From the NCBI GenBank assembly GCA_964017195.1, contig OZ024892.1:16605871-16669870 (forward strand): a stretch of DNA of 64,000 nt. The letters are read 5' to 3'. The translations under genes and the position numbers were made by a program. The first letter of the stretch is position 1. Each line of letters opens with the position of its first letter. The notes beneath the pieces were generated by a model, which searched no databases, was not told where the DNA came from, and saw only the letters and a list, made by a program, of their open reading frames with translations. Source of the DNA: Siderastrea radians. Its lineage: Eukaryota; Cnidaria; Anthozoa; Scleractinia; Rhizangiidae. Positions 1 through 11,828 of this stretch are shown here, piece after piece.

Positions 1-3000
1 TGTTGGAGATATTGGTTTTTGTGGGGTTCTGCCTGGCTTTTATCAAAGCTGAAAGTAATGCCGATGAAAAGTTTGACGATTCCCTTAATGATCAGCCTGC
101 GGAAGAATCTTTTCTTGAAGACGAGCCTGCCAACACCGCAGAAGAATCTCCACTGAACGAAGAGCCAAAGGAACAAGACCGCCGCCGACTCCTCCCCAGA
201 GTCATTATTCCCATCGGTATTCCTTCTAATATCAACAAGCTTTTCTTTAGAGTTTGCTACTGTTTCAGAGTTCGTTGCAAAGGTAAGTGCGATGTGTGTA
301 CTTTTAACACATTTTGATATCCGTTTTCATGGGTAAGGTTAACTGTCAAGTAATATATAGATTTAGCCAAGCCTAAAAGCGGATCCGCCAAGGAATAAAT
401 TGGTGTTCGTTTCTTAAAAATAGTCCTGAAGCTTTTCGGTCTGAAATATATTTCGGGGCTTTTTTGGGCCCGTTCGCTTCTGAAAGTGTTCCGAATTGTC
501 CTTCAATACTTTGGGGATCTGTTCTGTAAAACCAAGCTCGAAAGGTCATTCTAGAGGCTGAGCACGGCTTGATTTTTTTTTTCGGGTATCAAACTAAACA
601 CATATTTTACTCAAACAATTTGCGGCTGCAAATTGTTTGAAATTTGAGCGCTTTTAGAAATGCACAGAATTGTTTTTGGAAGCTTTTCGGATATAATGGG
701 TTTAAACTAACAACTGCTTCGCTTATAGTTTTTTAAATAACTGTTATATTTCGTTCTCTACCTCAGTAGAGACCATCAAGATTCAAAACAAACAAACACC
801 AAACACGCTTTAAATTATGCCGGCATAAGTTTTGCGGATGCGAAGTAAGCCTATATAAAGTTACCCGCTTTAAGGAACGCACAAAACTGTTTTCGGAAGC
901 TTTTGGAATAAAATAGCAACTGCTTCGCTTAACAGGTTATTACTATTGAAAACTTCTAGGACAAGAAAATCGACAATTGCACAAAGAGATGTACCCAAAA
1001 GTCAAAATTGAAAGCAATTATTCGTCGTAATCTCACTGAAGTGATGCTTGTACAGCTAGTTGACTTGCGACTGTACTTAGACCCACTGTTATGAAAAAAC
1101 AAACACAAAGTAATGGACAGAGAAATCATTTGTGAAAAAAATTTATTCGAAAACCCGTAAGTTTGCAAAATATTTAAGACTACATCTGTCACAAATCTGA
1201 GCGCGTTTTCTAATAATTTTTTAAAGTCAAAAGTAAATGACACATTTCTAATGACATAAATTAAATTCTCATTTCAAAACGTAATTTCTTTGACCGTAAT
1301 ACTCAAAATCGTTTACCTTAGACCCTTTTAAAAACTTCACTTACTCGGTTATGTTTCAGAACAGGGCAAGCTCTCCGCCGTGAAGAAAACAAAGCGATGA
1401 AGTCCTTTGAAGGCAGCTTTTGTAACTTGAACTTTTCGCCTTCTACTAGTATTCTTTTGAACTTTTTCTTTCCATTTATAGATATTAGATGTTTTTTTTT
1501 TTGTCAAGTACTTCAGTACTCTCGTGCAATCGTTTTGCTAAAGAAGCTTAAGCCTTTAAAGAAACCTCTTTTTGAAGAGCGACGATAGTCATGCGATTTC
1601 CCGCCAAGAAAAACGCCGGTTGCTCAAAAGCACCGCGCGATTTCCCAACAAGAAAAGATGGTATTCTATAACCCCCCCCCGTCGGGTTGTCTTGGGACTC
1701 CCCTCCCCCTCCCGCAGAGTCTGTGCGGACGGACGGACGTACGGACGGACGGACGGACGGACGGACGGACGGACGGACGGACAGACGGACGGACGGATGG
1801 ACGGTCACGTGACTATTATGTCACAACCAAAATGTCTTGGATCGATAGGTTACCAAATTTGCTTAGAAATGGAGCTTCGCTGGCGGGCTTTGCCCGCAGG
1901 CTCCGCTAAAATACACGCGTTTAAAAATAAAGTGAACTAGTCAACCAAACATTGCTATTTTGTTTTTACTACAATTAAGGAAACCCAAAAAGAACGGTTC
2001 AGTTTTGTTTAAAATTACTCTACCCGTTTTCTGAAACTGTAATGGCTGCGCATGTCTAGGTTGGAAATGGATTGCAACTTGAAACATCAGGCTAATGTTT
2101 TCATGTTTCTTTCTTGTTTCTTGGTAAAATTGCCAAAAAAAACTGACTATGGTTTGTTCTCTCTTTGAGAAAATCATTCGATTTCTTTTACTTGATGTTC
2201 TTGGAGCATTTCGTGAACAACAAAAGGTTTTTAATTTGACTTCAGCAAATTTTTCAACCAAAAGCGTGAAAAATCCCCGTGACGTAGCCACTTTAAAAAC
2301 ATCTTACACACATAGTGAAATTGTGAAAATTTTCTCCACTTTTAAATATGGTGTGTGTAAGACGTTAAAGGCTACACTTTGTATATGCCTTAACAGGAAC
2401 AATTACAAATTAAGAGGTAACAGAGAACATGTCGCACTTGTATCGCTAGTTAACTTTGATAATAGTTGCATGATTTTAACGCGGTTTTCAACTGAGTGTA
2501 TCTTAAAACCGAAACCAAAGCGACTACTCTAACCAATCACACCAAAAACAAACAATGAATTGAACCAATCATTATTCAAGCAAATACAGGTAATTGGCGT
2601 CAAGCGCGGGAAAACGCGTGCGATCAAGACACGATTGGTTTTAGGTTTACAACTTATTGGTTGAGAAAGTGGCGCTAGCAATCAGAGATTTCCGATTACA
2701 GGAACAAACAGCAATTTTGCGCGTATAGTACCAAGCAACCGTACCAACATTGCAACATTACAAATTTTGGAGCATTTTGCCATTTTTCCATGGCTTTCTG
2801 CGGCCCGGCACAATTGCAAATAGCTCAAAACCACGTCTTAAGAATGTTGCGCTCGCTCAAGTATCTCAACCCTGAGAGAATTAGAAGATTATCCAAGGAC
2901 TAAGCTGAAAGATTGAATTGAATTTGGAGTTTTCATAAGTTGATCCAATAAATTCAGCATCAGCTAACACTGAGGAAGCGGTCATGTATGAAATGCAAAT

Positions 3001-3529
3001 TAATTATAAATCGGAAATCTCTATTTAAACCAATCGCTGTGCGAAAAAGGCAATCGCGATTTACTTTCGACACAATTGAAAACCGCTCTAAATACATCAA
3101 ATTTATTGATCTTAGGGCAGTTTACAATTGAGCATCGTAAAACCAAACGAAAGCAATTACTCTAAGCGATCAAAAGAGGTAATGGACTCAATTGAAAACG
3201 GCGTCTAAAATAAAAACTATTTATCAGCTCATTATCGAGGTAGTGCTTCGCTTCACATACGCCAATTGGCTTATAATATAAAGTGCAATGTCTTAGAAGT
3301 TACATCGTTAATATACACTTCAATTTCTGTTTTATCCCACAAGACACAATTCCGCTTTTAAATAGAAAGTTTTGTTTTATTTTCAGTTCCAGGCATGCGC
3401 CCAGGGTTCAAAGGATGGGTCACACCCTACCAATCAGGCTACGTTGTGATCAACAACCTTCTTTACTATTTCTGGAACTGCAGTCCAAAGATTGTACCGG
3501 TTACTCGTCGTCCGCCGCCCCGCGGTTAG
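1..3529 (+). CDS. P1: secreted cationic four-cysteine peptide precursor (5' partial)
   Basis: The window opens two bases into the third codon, so the start codon, noncoding exon and promoter lie outside. The first visible exon runs to 282 and stops at a GTAAGT donor. It encodes a signal-peptide core (LEILVFVGFCLAFIKA), an acidic propiece with 17 Asp/Glu against two Lys, a DRRR run, and a mature start LLPRVIIPIGIPSNIN followed by FRVCYCFRVRC. The last exon starts at 3387 after TTTTCAG and splits a Val codon (phase 1). It encodes PGMRPGFKGW, then NCSPK, and ends in RG at stop 3527-3529. The region after DRRR has no Asp or Glu. Function is unknown; charge segregation and four cysteines fit a processed antimicrobial or toxin-like secreted peptide. 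The intron carries an insertion (about 354-1909). Family membership is clear by comparison with P4-P6. Confidence 0.8.
354..1909. mobile_element. Insertion of about 1.55 kb in the P1 intron, possibly Helitron-like
   Basis: In P5 the intron reads directly from GTCAAGTAA into AGTACACGG (near 55,655-55,668). In P1 these flanks are split by about 1.55 kb. The right end has a GC-rich hairpin (GCGGGC, TTT loop, GCCCGC at 1883-1897) and then CTAA about 10 bases later, which recalls the 3' end of Helitrons. No Rep or helicase coding is visible, so it would be non-autonomous. The edges are placed by comparison with P5 and may be off by a few bases; classification is tentative. Confidence 0.45.
1727..1805. 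repeat. (ACGG)n microsatellite
   Basis: An almost pure tetranucleotide run of ACGG/CGGA lies inside the intron insertion. It generates repetitive open frames on both strands (SVRPSVRP and TDGRTDGR types) that are not genes. Confidence 0.95.
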
Positions 3530-3615
3530 ACCGTCATCACCCATAAGAAAGTAAACTGCTTTGGGCTCGAACACGCCCCAGTCGCTTAAACGTGTAAAAT
3601 GTTATTGGTGTGACT

Positions 3616-3621
3616 AATAAA
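3616..3621 (+). terminator. P1 polyadenylation signal AATAAA
   Basis: AATAAA sits 87 bases after the P1 stop in the context GTGACTAATAAAGAG. The same context follows P3, P4 and P5. Confidence 0.75.
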
Positions 3622-3639
3622 GAGAATTTCTCTGAAATT

Positions 3640-4850
3640 TTGCGTTTCTGACCACCAACAGATAGTTCCATGTTGCCTGCTGCAAACACAGGGCAGCATA
3701 GTGGTTATCTCCAGTTAGTCTGCGGGAACCCTTGGACCCGTACAAGGAAGGAGGAGGGGGAGCTGATAAGGGGATCGTCGTACCTCTTAAGGGTTGAAAT
3801 TCGTGATCTGGTACCACTAACTCTGGAAGCTTAGAAAGTAAGACTGTCAGATTTATCAAAATAACCGACTCAGAAAATCTGACAGGTCTGACCAATTGTC
3901 ACAAGAATCTTAACCTCCTGGTAGGGAAACGAGATTCTGGTACCTTTTATAGGGCTTCTCTTCCAAAAATTACGACGTTTACCCGCCATTCGCCGCCCCC
4001 CGAGGGAGAGGGGTTGAAGTATTTCAGCTTATGCCCTGAATGTTGAGTCCTACAAAAAAAAAAAAAACAAACTTGGAATTCCCGTAAAACCCGTAACCTG
4101 GTGATAGTGTCGTTCTTCGCTACAAATATGACGCTTGGCGCAGTAATAGAAGAGTAATAAGCTGACTAGAGACAGATGGGTCTCATTTTCTTTGTAGTAT
4201 TCACTGAAAAGGTTATCCACTGGTTTAATGAGTCTAACTGTTCAAATTTGATCCAAGTTCAAAAGAGCTACTCTTTGAAATTCTCAACAGCCCATGACCA
4301 TCTTTCAAAAAAATCAACCACACCCTTCTATTTATGCGTTATTACATTTGTAAAAAAAGTTAAACAAAGAAGTACTGCTTCTCCAGGACTTCATCAAAAG
4401 AATCAAACAAAAATATATTTTTGAGAAACTTAACGTGTAAGGAAGATGTCTCTTCCTCCTCCCTTATCTCTTCTGTAATAAATTAATTTATTTAAAATAA
4501 ATAAATTGTCTGTATTTTTCTTCAGTTTTGAAATTTATATTCAACTTATGTGTTTTTGTTTCTTTCTTTACTTTTCCTTTTAAATATGTGTGTTTAATTT
4601 CAGATATTTACTGTTGTAATTAGGAAGTGTGAATTGCCAAATAGAGGTTATCAAAAAAGAGAGAGAAAAAAAAACTCCACGAAAACTATTTTTGTCACCA
4701 TTTGAATGGAAAGCCCTTCACTCCTCCGACTCCATCCCAAAATGTTAAAAAACACTGAAGAGAATATTGAGAAGGGTATCTTTGAACGCGACAATTAACT
4801 TAAAAGAAGCAGAAACGATGTATCCAAGAGACCTGTACCTAGGGCGTGCC
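3640..4850. other. Spacer between P1 and P2, left part
   Basis: This is conserved with about 57,520-58,700 of Y2 but has no convincing gene. Open frames here are short and not kept in phase between the two copies. Long A and T runs are common. Confidence 0.5.
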
Positions 4851-4859
4851 GCAGTATTT

Positions 4860-4972
4860 AACAATTATCCTGCGAAATCGCGCGGAATATTACCTGATAC
4901 TTAGCCGACGAGGCCGTAGGCCGAGTTGGCTAAATCAGGGGATATTCCGCAAGATTGAGCAGGATAATTGTT
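4860..4972. repeat. Long hairpin at the left end of the 750 bp insertion
   Basis: The arms AACAATTATCCTGC and GCAGGATAATTGTT enclose further paired blocks (GCGGAATAT/ATATTCCGC, CCTGAT/ATCAGG, AGCC/GGCT, AGGCC/GGCCT). The same hairpin recurs at 31,547-31,659. It is likely a structural end of the element. Confidence 0.8.
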
Positions 4973-5186
4973 TTATTATTCAACAAATTCCCATCGACTA
5001 CCATTTTCATAACGAGAAAAACTACGGCTCTATGATAAAAACGCTAAAAGCTAGCAACACATAAAGCTTAATAAAAATCAAAACAGAACTTCAAGAAATC
5101 GAAGTTTACTACCGTTGACTTAAAAAGACTTATTTACAAACTCATGTTTGGAAATGACAAGACAAAGGAAAAAAAATATTGCTACC

Positions 5187-5378
5187 TTACCGAGAATAAG
5201 TCCTCTTCCTGTGAATTAAAATCTTTTCAACTTTAGTCTTTACAACTTTCCGTGAGCAAGTGTGCTGCTTCGTTCGCAATAGCATTTTCTTGGTTGAGTC
5301 CTCACTATGAAAATTCCAAGTCAACCTGTGGATATCTTTGTGAGCTGAAGCAAATACTTGTTGACATTTTGAGAGCAT
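5187..5378 (-). other. Small open frame inside the 750 bp insertion
   Basis: A 63-codon ATG frame (starts MLSKCQQVFASAHKDI) is kept at 31,872-32,063 in the second copy of this repeat, with a few substitutions and no stop. It runs up to a GTAAGG donor-like site near 5192, so it could be a captured first exon. No family is recognised, and conservation may only reflect recent copying. Confidence 0.2.
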
Positions 5379-5601
5379 TTAATCGTGGAAAGTTTCTTCC
5401 AGAGAGTTAAAATTTACGGAGAACACTGCTAAAGCTGCCTCGCTTTTCAACATGGCCGCCAAACAAGCAATGAAAGAAAATCTGCAGTGCACTTTCAAAT
5501 ATGGTCATTTACGTATATCGCAGGATATCTGTCATGTGGGATGACAGATATTAAGGGCTTCCTTACCATATATGGGCATAGGGACAATTTGTTGAATAAT
5601 A

Positions 5602-7145
5602 AAACCATATGTACATTCGCACGATGCCGAGGCAAACTGTTTAACTAAGGTTATATACCTAAAATACCATTATCTACTCATCACTCAGAAGTTATGGTGC
5701 AGTGGATAGACGCGGTTTGCTTAATAGTAGTATCAGTAGCAGCGGACTGGTTCTTGATATTAGTATGTTCTGGTAAGGAACGTTCGAGCTTCACAATTTC
5801 ACAATTTTGTCTCCAATTTTTTTTATTATTTATATTTTTTTTTTTTTGGGGGGGGGTGTTTCGTTTTGTTTTCTTTACCTTCTTTTTACCACACCATTTG
5901 GCCCGAACGCGGAAGCAAAAGAAGCCACATTTTTTAACTTCAAGTTTGAACGTGCTTATTAATGTATGCCTATTCATACCGATACAAATTAAGATAAGCA
6001 AGTGATAACGTTGCATATTATTTTATTCAAAATCATAACATTAAGACAGAGACCACTTGGTATTATTTGATCGAGAACTTTACTCAGAGACTACTTATCA
6101 AGATATAAAACAACGTAGGATTCCTTACAGCAGGGGGTCTTGAGGAGCTCCGCTGTTAGGCTAGGCTGTCTATATATATAATGGTTTATAGTTACTTCTC
6201 TTTGGGGTTAATCCACCATGTTGAAACTTGAAGCCTTCAATTCTCGTTGAGAGGAGGCGTTGAGAATTTTTGTTGCAGTTGTAACACCGTATCCTAGATT
6301 ATATCTCTCGTTCAACTGCCAATCCTTTCCTTTTTTCCTCTCAAAACGAGCGGACAGTGGTTGTGGATCGCTAAAAGCGTAACGAAAATCGTGAAAAATT
6401 TACTTCGCTGGAAACTTTTTGAAAAATGCCACTTAGCCAAAAGTAGCATTTACTCGTAACAATCTCGACGATCACCTGATGATGAAAGTCATGGCTCTTC
6501 CAATGTCTAGCTCCAATTGCCCTGGCCCGGCTGCAAGCCTAACCCTGACCAGAAAAGTGTTATGTTTATGCGGTCACAAACCTTTTTGGTGCTTCTGAAA
6601 CATTTCTGCAGATAATACAAATCAAACAAGGTCGCAGACGAAGGAAACAAGCCCGAACTCTTTCTAGAAAGCTGACTCTTCTCTTGCTGGGCCAAGAATC
6701 TCTTTTTTTTAGGAGAAATAACGAAACTGTTTCCACGTTACGGGCTTTATAGGAATGCAACGCACTGAATATTGAGCCGGAATACACTAAAACACCACTG
6801 AGTGGGGGAAACAACAGGGATGAACATCGTAATTTTTAGAAAGAAGCCTGCTCATAGAAGATACCACAAACTCGTTTTATGAAAAGCGCTTCTATTCTTC
6901 CTTTTTCACCGTTAAGAGTCACAATTTCTCTTTGACAGGTACTATTTGTTTCCCTTTTTGTACATTAGTGCGCAACGACATTAATCTTAAAATCGTCATT
7001 TTTATTTACAGTAAGCATTCAAAGAGGTACATGTGATATGAGACGTCCCCCGGGGCTGCAAAGTTACTCACAAACTGGCTGAAGATAACTGCAAGCCACA
7101 ACTATCTCTTAGTGGTCAAAGACGCAAACTTTCAAAGAACTGTTC
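5602..7145. other. Spacer between P1 and P2, right part
   Basis: This is conserved with about 58,710-60,230 of Y2. A short open frame at about 5,694 (starts MVQWIDAVCLIVVSVAA) runs to a GTAAGG, and the matching place in Y2 (58,802) runs to GTAAGTT, but the ATG is not kept. No gene is called. Confidence 0.4.
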
Positions 7146-7151
7146 TTTATT
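7146..7151 (-). terminator. P2 polyadenylation signal
   Basis: The plus strand reads TTTATT, which is AATAAA on the minus strand in the context GACCAATAAAGAA, just over 100 bases past the P2 stop. P6 has the same context. Confidence 0.7.
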
Positions 7152-7257
7152 GGTCACACCCGAAACAGTTTACATGTCTAATACATCCTACACTGAGCGA
7201 CTTCTACACAAGCTGCCCAAAGCAGTTTAGTTTATATACGTTGGTGACCATTGTATT

Positions 7258-8295
7258 TTAGCCGCGGCTGACAGGACGTTTGGTTGGAGTGGGACGTGGC
7301 CTTACAGGTCTTGGGGTGCAGTTGTGGCACACGTACAGCCTGTTATTGATCACGACATAACCTGAATGGCCGACCACAATCCAGCCTTTGAACCCTGGCC
7401 TCATGCCTGGAACTGAAAAGAAAAAATGTTACATCAAGCCGAATTTTTGAAAACAGGGCCCAATTGTTCAAAAGCCGGTTAACACTAAACCGAGATTAAA
7501 AGTTAACTTAGGTTCCTACTTCTCTTGCTGAAAAGAGTTTTCACCGCTAATTTTGAGTGGCTGTTTGATAGCAACCATGCAAAGTCAAAAAACAAAGGGG
7601 GGGGGGGGAGAGAACTTAAAGGAATCCTCATCGTTTAGCCATAATAATGAATTCAAAATTGGCACTAATCCCGGGTTAGCTTAATCCTGCTTTGAACAGC
7701 TATGCCCAGGATATAAAAACTCGACTAGTCCTTCTAGTACGGTGAATCGTACATAAAAGCAAATATCATAACCAACGACATAATTTAACCAAAATACATG
7801 ATTATCACTTTGCGACTTCTCGGATTCTTTAGTTAGTCTTTCGAAGAGGAAGTTTGATAGGCTAACACAGGTTCATATGTTCGGTTTCTTTAACTTAAAA
7901 TTTAGGTCACAGAATATTTTGGCAAAGTAACCTTTTTCACCGAAACGATCCTTTCGTTGCCCCTAAATATAGCGTAACTGCGTTAAAAGTACACAAAACG
8001 TTACTTACCATAGCAACGTAATCTGAAACAGTACCAAACCCTGAAGAAAGCACTGTTGATATTGGAAGGAATGCCAATGGAAATAATGACTCTGGGGAGG
8101 AGTCGGCGGCGGTCTTGTTCCTTTGGCTCCTCGTTCAGTGTAGATTCTTCTGCGGTGTTGGAAGGTTCATCCTCAAGAAAAGATTCTTCCGCAGGCTGAT
8201 CATTAAGGAAACCGTCCTGCGTTTCATCGGTATTACTTTCAGCTTTTATAAAAGCCAAGCAGCCCCACAAAAACCAGTATCTCCAAAAACCGCAT
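7258..8295 (-). pseudogene. P2: frameshifted copy of the secreted peptide gene
   Basis: On the minus strand the coding exon runs from ATG at 8295 to the donor after 8009, and the last exon from 7412 to stop 7258-7260. Relative to P6, two bases are missing in the signal-peptide region (around plus 8263-8265), so the ATG frame soon stops. Past the lesion the normal frame continues through the acidic propiece, DRRR and the last exon. A further oddity: the first conserved cysteine is Trp (FRVWYC), while the last exon gains one (YVCHNC where P6 has YVFYNC). The last exon ends RPVSRG like P6, marking a subfamily distinct from P1/P3/P4/P5. It is probably non-functional unless another start or splice restores the signal. 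Confidence 0.75.
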
Positions 8296-8561
8296 CTCCG
8301 ACTGCAGAGAAACAACAAATGAAAATCTTATGTGAATTTCAACAAAAAAAATTGCAAAATGGCCCTTGACCTCTTTAATCTCAAGAACACTTTAGGAAAG
8401 ATAGAAAACCAGCATCGAATTTTACTCTGTAAAATATCGACCAGCTCAACTAGCGCGACAGAAAAGTTGCAAACTTAGTCTTTTTGTACACAAAAGATTC
8501 GCTGGGACATGGCTAGCGTTAATAAAAAGCAACATATTAAAGTTATAGAACAGTAACTTAC

Positions 8562-8653
8562 TTAACGTTTCAAAAGTGGCCTGTACTTCAACTGCTCCTG
8601 AAAAGTTTGCTCTCCCAAACCGATAGCTGAGCTGGCCTACAAATAGTTTTATA
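8562..8653 (-). promoter_or_regulatory. P2 TATA box and noncoding first exon
   Basis: On the minus strand TATAAAA (plus 8647-8653) is followed after about 85 bases by the donor GTAAGT (intron starts at 8561). Position and spacing match the promoter and noncoding exon inferred for P3-P6. The coding exon follows a TTTCTCTGCAG acceptor (exon from 8301). Confidence 0.6.
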
Positions 8654-9599
8654 CCGTTTTGACAGAAAGGCAATATTCAAAACACAATAGAAATGGAGTT
8701 GTTTTTCTTTTATGTTTGCGTAAAAGCTGCGTATGAGCAACACTTAAAACACAAAACACTCTTGAAGACGTAAATGACTATTTAGGGACTGAAAATTTTC
8801 CGCTATCCAATATAGTGAACTCGTCTGATTAACATTTTCAAGCCACCTAGGTATAAACAAACTTTTAACGATATTATTTCTATGCTACACCTATTATTTA
8901 ATCTAAATTGATACAGCTGTATTCAGGATATTTCTGTTTTGCAAGGAAGAGCCCATGTTAATGGCGTAACACTTTCAGAAGGAAACAAAATACTTTTCTC
9001 ATGGCAGTTGTGATTAAATGGTTGAAAGCGAGTTTACGTTTAACAATAGCAATTAGTGATCTTTCTTTTCAACAGACAAAGAATACTTTAACCAAAGGAT
9101 CAGATAAAATTTTTGTGCGTTAAAAAGATCGATGTTAAGATCATTGACAGTCATCAAAAAAAATCTTGATTCCGTAAAGTTCAAACTCAACAAAATGATT
9201 TTATCCTCTCTGAAGACAACGGCGTAATGAAGCAACTTTTCCAGAAAAAAAAATACTCCTTTCTTGTGAGAACAAAGTTTGCTGGATTTAGTCTTTGTAG
9301 AGTTAACAAAAAGTCGCAAAAAATTGACGCCATACAAATTGTGTTTTGTTCACAATGGCATTCACATGAACTGTCCATAAAGACGAAAAAGTTCAGCAAC
9401 GGAGTACTTCTTTGTGAAAACTAATCCTTCGTTATCAGGGCTTAGGCTTAGAGGCTTAGATGTTAACATCCGTGCTTACGCTCAAAGTATAATTGTCAGG
9501 GTATTTTATAGTGAAGTTGATTTTCAAAAAAAAATGGTGGAATTTCGGCTTCATCACATGCTAACTACACATAAATAACCTGTTCTCATGTGTACAAAG

Positions 9600-10180
9600 A
9601 TAAAAATCCTATTTAGGCCCTGGAAAAAACGGACTCAACATCCAACATTGCGAAATCCGACTTTGTCTACGATGTTGAACCAGGTGGCCAAGCGATTTAA
9701 ACGTTTCCATTCAACATTGCACAACATTGTTGGACACAGGATGTTACACGTGCTTGGCCACCCTATGATGATGCTGAAAGTTCTTAAATTATGTAAATTG
9801 GTGTTGCTACACGTCCACTTGCCAGCCTAACGAATTCAACCGATATTTTTTCACACTAGCCTGCGAATACAGCCGCCTCTCCGCGCTCTGGCCGCTTGCC
9901 GCGTTCGGAGGGGAGAGATGTCGTCTCTTCCCTCCGAACAAGGCAAGCGGCCAGAGCGCGGAGAGGTGGTTGTATTCGCAGGCTATCTTCACACTAAAGA
10001 AAAAAGGAAATGTTGGATGGTGCTTGGATCGAAAGTTTGATGACAATCAAATTTCGTTCGACAACCTTCAACATCTTTCAGCATCATTCAGCATCATTTC
10101 ACAGTGGCCAAACAGGAGCAATATTAACGTTGGACGCTGTTGGCTAGAATTGTGGGATCCGTTGTCCACGACCTTAGTCC
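9600..10180. mobile_element. Inverted-repeat element with internal foldback
   Basis: Left-side blocks such as GGCCACCCTATGATGATGCTGAAAG (about 9,757-9,781) recur inverted on the right as CTTTCAGCATCATTCAGCATC and CAGTGGCCA (about 10,076-10,110). Many ACATTG/CAACAT repeats surround them. This suggests an imperfect foldback DNA element; the edges are uncertain and no coding is seen. Confidence 0.35.
9857..9985. mobile_element. Palindromic MITE with 9 bp flanking duplication
   Basis: TAGCCTGCGAATACAGCCGC on the left is mirrored by an inverted copy ending in TATTCGCAGGCTA on the right, giving near-perfect arms over 129 bp (CTCTCCGCGCTCTGGCCGCTTGCC is matched by its complement). TTCACACTA occurs at 9850-9858 and again at 9988-9996, consistent with a 9 bp target duplication. 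Confidence 0.8.
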
Positions 10181-11510
10181 GTTTTGTCTGTAAACGTCAC
10201 CCAATTGCTGTGGAATGCGGAAGTTCTTCAAGCGCTCAAATCTTGTGTTTTTTCTTTTTTACATTTTTCTAGTAAAAGCTACGCATGAAAAACACTTGAA
10301 AGCAGGTGACCTTTTTTAAACGCAAAAGACTCTTAACGTCTTTAAGTACCATATGGTCTTAAGGTCTTAAAAACAACGTAAAAGCTACAATCAGCTAATG
10401 AAGTGTAAACACCGAAACTGAAAACATTCTTTACTAACCAACCATCAACCTGTTTACCTCCGAATTTGAAATTGTGAAGGCATTTTAAGATACTCGTAAT
10501 TTAAAAACCACAAAATTTGCTTCATCGAGAAAATCCGTGATCCACGTCAATTAATTGTTAGGTTTGCCCAATTTGTTTTTCAAAGCTATCGATCGACTCT
10601 CGTTGTTCAAGAATTGGATCAAGCATCTTTGAAGTTTAATCTCTTTCCCACAGCCAAACACAGCCGGAGTCAAAGAGGGCGCTACATTTTTTTTTTCTGA
10701 AAAGCCGGCCAGTCTTCATAAATTGCGATACAGTCTTCATGTAGGCGCCACGCACAACCTTCAAACTAAAACAAATCTAGGTTCATACAAATGTGCTTCT
10801 TGAACCATGCTCAGTTTAAATAAGCAATCGAGTGTAAGTTTGCTTCGATATAAAAAAAAAAGCACTGATATTATCCCACATGAAATTGGAAGTTGGAAAT
10901 GTTGAGATGAAGAATACAATGCGATTCTTACCCGTCCTAAGTCGCCATCTTTTTGTGGTTTTGTGAGGGAAAGGGGTGGGGGCTTATTAAAAACATGAAG
11001 CTCTAGTGGGGGGGGGGGGGAGGTTTATTAGAGCGTTTACGGGTAAATTGTTGTGATATAATCGGTAAAGTTTCCCAGTAAAGGGTGCTAGGAAACTGAC
11101 CATAAAATTTTGTACGTTTGTAATTGTGATTAATTTCTCAATAATTGAAAAACAAACACCGAGACAAACACCGCTGAGTCAAGAGTGATAAGGAATGACG
11201 TAACTAACATCCAACCAACGTCATTACCCCTTATATTCCAGAAGCGCAAAAATCACAAATCTATAGAAATTAAACAATTATAACCACAGGAAAGTATTGA
11301 TAACTAGCCTTTATTTGAATGAACACACTTTCTACGATTTCATCCACAAACTAAAAGGTGAGAACACCTTTTATATTATTTAAGTCCAGTTTAAATCATC
11401 CCCAGCGAAAACAGGCTTCAAATTCATATTGTATAATCGTTAGGGTATTTTATAGCTAAGCCGGAATATATTTCAAACTCAAGTTTGATGCTAATTACAC
11501 ATAGACACTG

Positions 11511-11819
11511 TACGAAAAATTGGATTTGCTATCCCTTTGATTCGAGTCAAAGGCAAGGTCAAATATGACCACGACTTTGTCTCCATCTTTGACGTGCGTC
11601 AAAGATGGAGGCAAATATGTGACGCCTTTACGTGTACTTTTGATATGTGTCAAAGGCGAGGTTAAATGTATTAACAACTTTGAAACGCCTTTGACGTGCG
11701 TCAAAAATGAAATCAAATGTGTGATGTGACGGCTTTGTTGTACTTTTGATACGGATCAAAGGCGACGTCAAATATGCCAATAACTTTGACTCCACCTTTG
11801 ACGCGCGTTAAAGGCGAAA
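11511..11819. repeat. CACTA left subterminal palindrome array
   Basis: Repeated TTTGAC/GTCAAAG words in both orientations occur every 20-60 bases, often as the palindrome CTTTGACGTGCGTCAAAG or close variants (TTTGATACGGATCAAAGG). These are the expected transposase-binding subterminal repeats of a CACTA element. Confidence 0.8.
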
Positions 11820-11828
11820 GTCAAATGT

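Larger units (their letters stand above)
4855..5601. mobile_element. Insertion of about 750 bp with a terminal hairpin
   Basis: Y2 reads GTGCCGCAATAGAACCATATG at about 58,697-58,717. Y1 has about 750 bp inserted at that point. The insert starts ATTTAACAATTATCC and ends near CAATTTGTTGAAT, an imperfect inverted match. Its left end folds into a long hairpin (4860-4972). A near-identical stretch forms the left part of the nested element at 31,546-32,290, so it is a dispersed mobile repeat. No transposase is seen; it looks non-autonomous. Confidence 0.65.
1..9420. repeat. Duplicated unit Y1 (paralogous to about 55,330-63,400)
   Basis: This stretch matches Y2 in the same order and orientation: P1/P5 exons, 3' flanks, the conserved spacer and P2/P6 on the other strand. 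Anchors include the P1 last exon at 3387 versus the P5 last exon at 57257, and the P2 last exon at 7412 versus the P6 last exon at 60499. Y1 carries extra insertions at about 354-1909 and 4855-5601; Y2 carries one at 60587-61762. The left edge lies outside the window and the right edge is approximate. Confidence 0.85.

Noticed and set aside
1548..1940. Overlapping frames on both strands with VRPSVRPS and GRTDGRTD repeats
   Set aside because: They are translations of the ACGG microsatellite and do not exist in the P5 intron.
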